Translations under genes and position numbers: made by a program
Assembly: GCA_021229015.1 (NCBI GenBank)
Contig: CM037781.1
Span: 39,911,897-39,975,896, forward strand
Direction of reading: 5' to 3'
From: Solen grandis
Taxonomy: Eukaryota; Mollusca; Bivalvia; Adapedonta; Solenidae
Length of the DNA: 64,000 nucleotides
Notes under the pieces: model-generated
Told to the model about the DNA's origin: nothing
Seen by the model: the letters and a program-made list of their open reading frames with translations, nothing else
Databases searched by the model: none
Shown here: positions 61,190 through 64,000 of the stretch, in pieces
Layout of the letters: the number at the start of each line of letters is the position of its first letter
Numbering within the stretch: position 1 is the first letter of the stretch

Positions 61190-62267
61190 AGGATGTTTGT
61201 TTTTAATCATTTTTTCATTCTCAATCATCTGTTTTAGAGCTCCTTCCACTCTTCTTAAGTTGTTTTTTGTCTCTCACTCTACATGTCTCTCGTTCTCTCA
61301 TTCCTTACTTTGGACTCTTAATAAATAATAAATCATTGTGTGCAAAGTTTTAAAATAAAATATTCAGGATAGAGAAATGAGAAAATTTGGCCAAAATAAT
61401 TGAGAACATGCCTATGTCCACTGAGATATTTAAATCCTTTGTATGATGACCTTGTGCTCAGTTAACCAAAATCGCTCGTAACTGTTAGTGATTTGGTTCC
61501 CTGCAGCTTGCACTCTGTACACTATAGTACAGCTCGAATGTAACCACTAACATTAAGGACTGAACACAGGGCTGTGTAACATTTTAGAAGTACACAGATT
61601 TCATTGAGATTCAAAGCAAGAATTAATTGAAGCAAATCTATTTGAATTATACTCTTTTATTATTGATGTATAATAATATATATCTGACCTATATAGAGAC
61701 TCAGTGTTTGTACACAGTGTATCATAACTAATGGCATAAAATTAATTGGCACACATATAAAAACACACATGATTGACCAGGAATGACAACCTTAAAGAAT
61801 CCATGACATCTGACAATATTGCTTTATTTTAATGTATTGTAGCGTAAACATGTACTATACTGTCTGATATGAGAACAATGCCCCGGCTATGTTGTGATAC
61901 TGACTGTTAACAGTTAGACTGAAGATCATTATCTGGCTTTGTTACACCCCCAATTATTTGTAACACATTGTCAATATGCCCGAAATTGAATGCAATCACA
62001 TTGACAAAGCTGCTAATAATGCAAAATTAATATCTGATTAATGTTATAATACTATTTACCTAGTAATCTAATGTCAAGGGAAAAAATAACTACAATGCTT
62101 ATGATATGCTATGATAAATTGAATAGGTTTGAAATGTTTATATCCATATACAATGTTCTTTATTAAATGACAATTACAACAGATTCTCAGTTGAAATTTT
62201 AGTTTTTGACTTATGGTATTTCTTGTTTACATCATCTTTGGAGCAGAAAACTTTCAAAACATAAACT

Positions 62268-62325
62268 AATTCTTGCCAGGAGTTTGTTCCTGTGTTGGCA
62301 CCTGGGAAGGTCATTATGTACTATA
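62268..62325 (-). mobile_element. SINE family C fragment
   Basis: GGCACCTGGGAAGGTCAT matches the family C body. Confidence 0.5.
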
Positions 62326-62939
62326 CTTTAGACCTATTTTTCCTATTGTCCTGGGTAAGTGTTAAAGGCTGATCAGGTTTAATATTGTGTGCAGCTCATC
62401 AGCAATTTTGAGACAACATTGTCAAGCTTAATCAGACTGAGCAAGGTTATTATTTCAGTCTTGCCCAACTTTCCTTTAAGGTCATGTATATAGATATATA
62501 TACATACAAATATTGCATATATCTTATCGGTATAGTAACAAAAGGATTATAAGATTATAATTTGAAATCTGGATAATGACTGATCCCTTGTGTACAAAAT
62601 CAGATTAACTTTTTTAGATCAGTTGGTCCCAAATCTGCACTTAATTGTGTAGCATCTAGAAATCTTTTGTCAGACCAGTCTTATAACTGACAGATCCCAC
62701 TGACCAGGATTTATACCACTAAATGTGTTAATTAGGAGAGCTCATTGATGTAACCAATATAAAACCAGATCAGCCAGGCTGATCTGAGTTTATACTCTTT
62801 CTTTTATTGTAATGTACCTTTCAGTTCTATTCAGCCTCTGAGAAATCAGTAGAAAACACTGATATAAAACCTTTTCAGATTGAAAGGTTAATTCAGTCTT
62901 TATGGTACTCTGAAGGCTTATTCTAGTATATCTGGTTTT

Positions 62940-63035
62940 AAACATACTCCTTTATGTATCAATTGGAATCTAATTCTTACAACTTTAACTAATTATTTTT
63001 CATTTGTTGTTACTTTGCACCAGGGTAGGACATGA
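62940..63035 (-). mobile_element. SINE family C fragment
   Basis: CAATTGGAATCTAATTCTTACAAC-like start and CACCAGGGTAGGACATGAAA resemble the tail region of family C. Confidence 0.4.
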
Positions 63036-64000
63036 AATCGGATGAATCATGCACAGTGTAGATTTTTCACTTCTTGATTCAAATAAAGCATTAAGTCCTT
63101 AATTCGTCAATGTTGTCATATAATTTGTTAATTACAACACAGTCAAACATAACATTGAATGGGGTGAGGTCTAATACAGGTAACACATATGATCACAGAC
63201 CCAAAGGGTTTGGGTTTGATCCATGTTTGAGGACAAAAAATTTTCAGGGTTTTTCTTGGGCGCAAAAATTTTGGTCCAACCTGGGAACCATGGAGGACAA
63301 TTTTTTTAAATTGTCAAAACTTGTTTCTCAATCATCCTAAAAAGATACAGGTTTGAATTATCCTCGAGTGCCTAAACTGCGCCCCTATAAGATTTAATTA
63401 GGAAATGGAAATGCAACATAAATAAAATACATAGAAAAAAATGGTTCACGTACCAATTAATTCTATTAAATTCACATTGATACCCCCCAAAATAATTCTT
63501 TTATAAATAAATATTCACTCGAAAATAACATTTGATACATTACGAGTCAAATATTATGCCATCATTTTGTGTAGTCCTAACTCCGCCCCCTAGGTGACGT
63601 CATAGCAGTTGCAAATTGTACACATATGAATTCCATTTTTAAATATGTAAATACAGTAAGATGGAATTTCCAAGATACTTTTATTTTAAAAAATTTGAGT
63701 GTAAAAGGGCCATTCTGTATTGAAATCTTTTTGAATTAAGAAAAAATACATAAAAAAAGTGATAAAATCTAGCAAGTATGATAAAAAAAAGGAAGGTGGC
63801 AAAGTTAGGACAGGGGCGCAGTTAGGACCTCCGTCGATATAACATGGTCCCAAGGATTGGATCCCTGATACAATAGATCTCTTCACAGTATAATTTATGT
63901 AAAATTTTGAAGTCAAGTTTAAACAAAATAAATTGCTTATCATTTTCAGCAAACATACAAGAAGTACAAAATATAGATAACCATGATAATTTGAAGGACT

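Larger units (their letters stand above)
48994..64000. other. CpG-poor, gene-poor interval
   Basis: AT-rich DNA with only short frames. 49081-49440 holds 3 CpG against 29 in 40861-41220. SINE families B and C shared with the left contig show it is the same genome. It reads like a long intron or regulatory desert; two weak exon candidates are listed separately. Confidence 0.55.

Noticed and set aside
5000..64000. CRISPR array or bacterial operon
   Set aside because: Direct repeats here are minisatellites without unique spacers; introns and SINEs show a eukaryotic genome.

Overview
The window is eukaryotic, intron-rich and dense in repeats. It is most likely from a marine mollusc, probably a bivalve: it holds many tRNA-derived SINE copies, simple repeats, phase-1 introns between small secreted-protein exons, and a mollusc-like secreted TSP1/cysteine-rich gene. 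No species can be assigned from sequence alone. A 100-N scaffold gap (48894-48993) splits it into two contigs whose order and distance are not certain.

Layout. 0.5-6.7 kb: the last exon of one gene, then a complete five-exon tandem paralogue of it, encoding a secreted protein with a coiled coil, a thrombospondin type-1 repeat and a cysteine-rich C-terminal domain. Intron 4 carries a 0.7 kb GAT-rich microsatellite. 6.7-9.8 kb: no clear gene; hairpin repeat, microsatellites and a minisatellite of YY1-like motifs. 9.8-19.9 kb, minus strand: a complete seven-exon tetraspanin (276 residues), assembled by hand from splice sites and reading phase. 20-26.7 kb: gene-poor, SINEs and a 30-bp minisatellite. 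26.9-30.9 kb: a decayed CR1/jockey-type LINE with endonuclease, reverse transcriptase, a degenerate 2A-like motif and a 167-bp internal duplication. 31-37 kb: microsatellites, SINEs and a fold-back repeat. 37.3-40.3 kb: the first four coding exons of a CEMIP-like gene (signal peptide plus start of a G8 domain); the rest is not seen.

40.5-48.9 kb is compositionally different. At 40.86-41.22 kb it has about ten times more CpG than an equal stretch right of the gap. It holds three 60-bp repeats each with a TGACGTCA site, a 134-codon unrecognised ORF, two oppositely oriented arrays of a 355-bp repeat, an LTR retrotransposon nested in one array, a (CACT)n/(GAGT)n fold-back and duplicated (TAC)n blocks. 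The LTR element has integrase upstream of reverse transcriptase, as in the Gmr1 group of Ty3/gypsy elements.

49-64 kb is AT-rich and CpG-poor with no convincing gene; it looks like intron or intergenic DNA with SINE tails, a pogo/Tigger-like non-autonomous transposon and a 45-bp minisatellite. The host genes appear functionally unrelated neighbours. The clearest functional link is between a SINE family and the LINE, which share the same 3' end.
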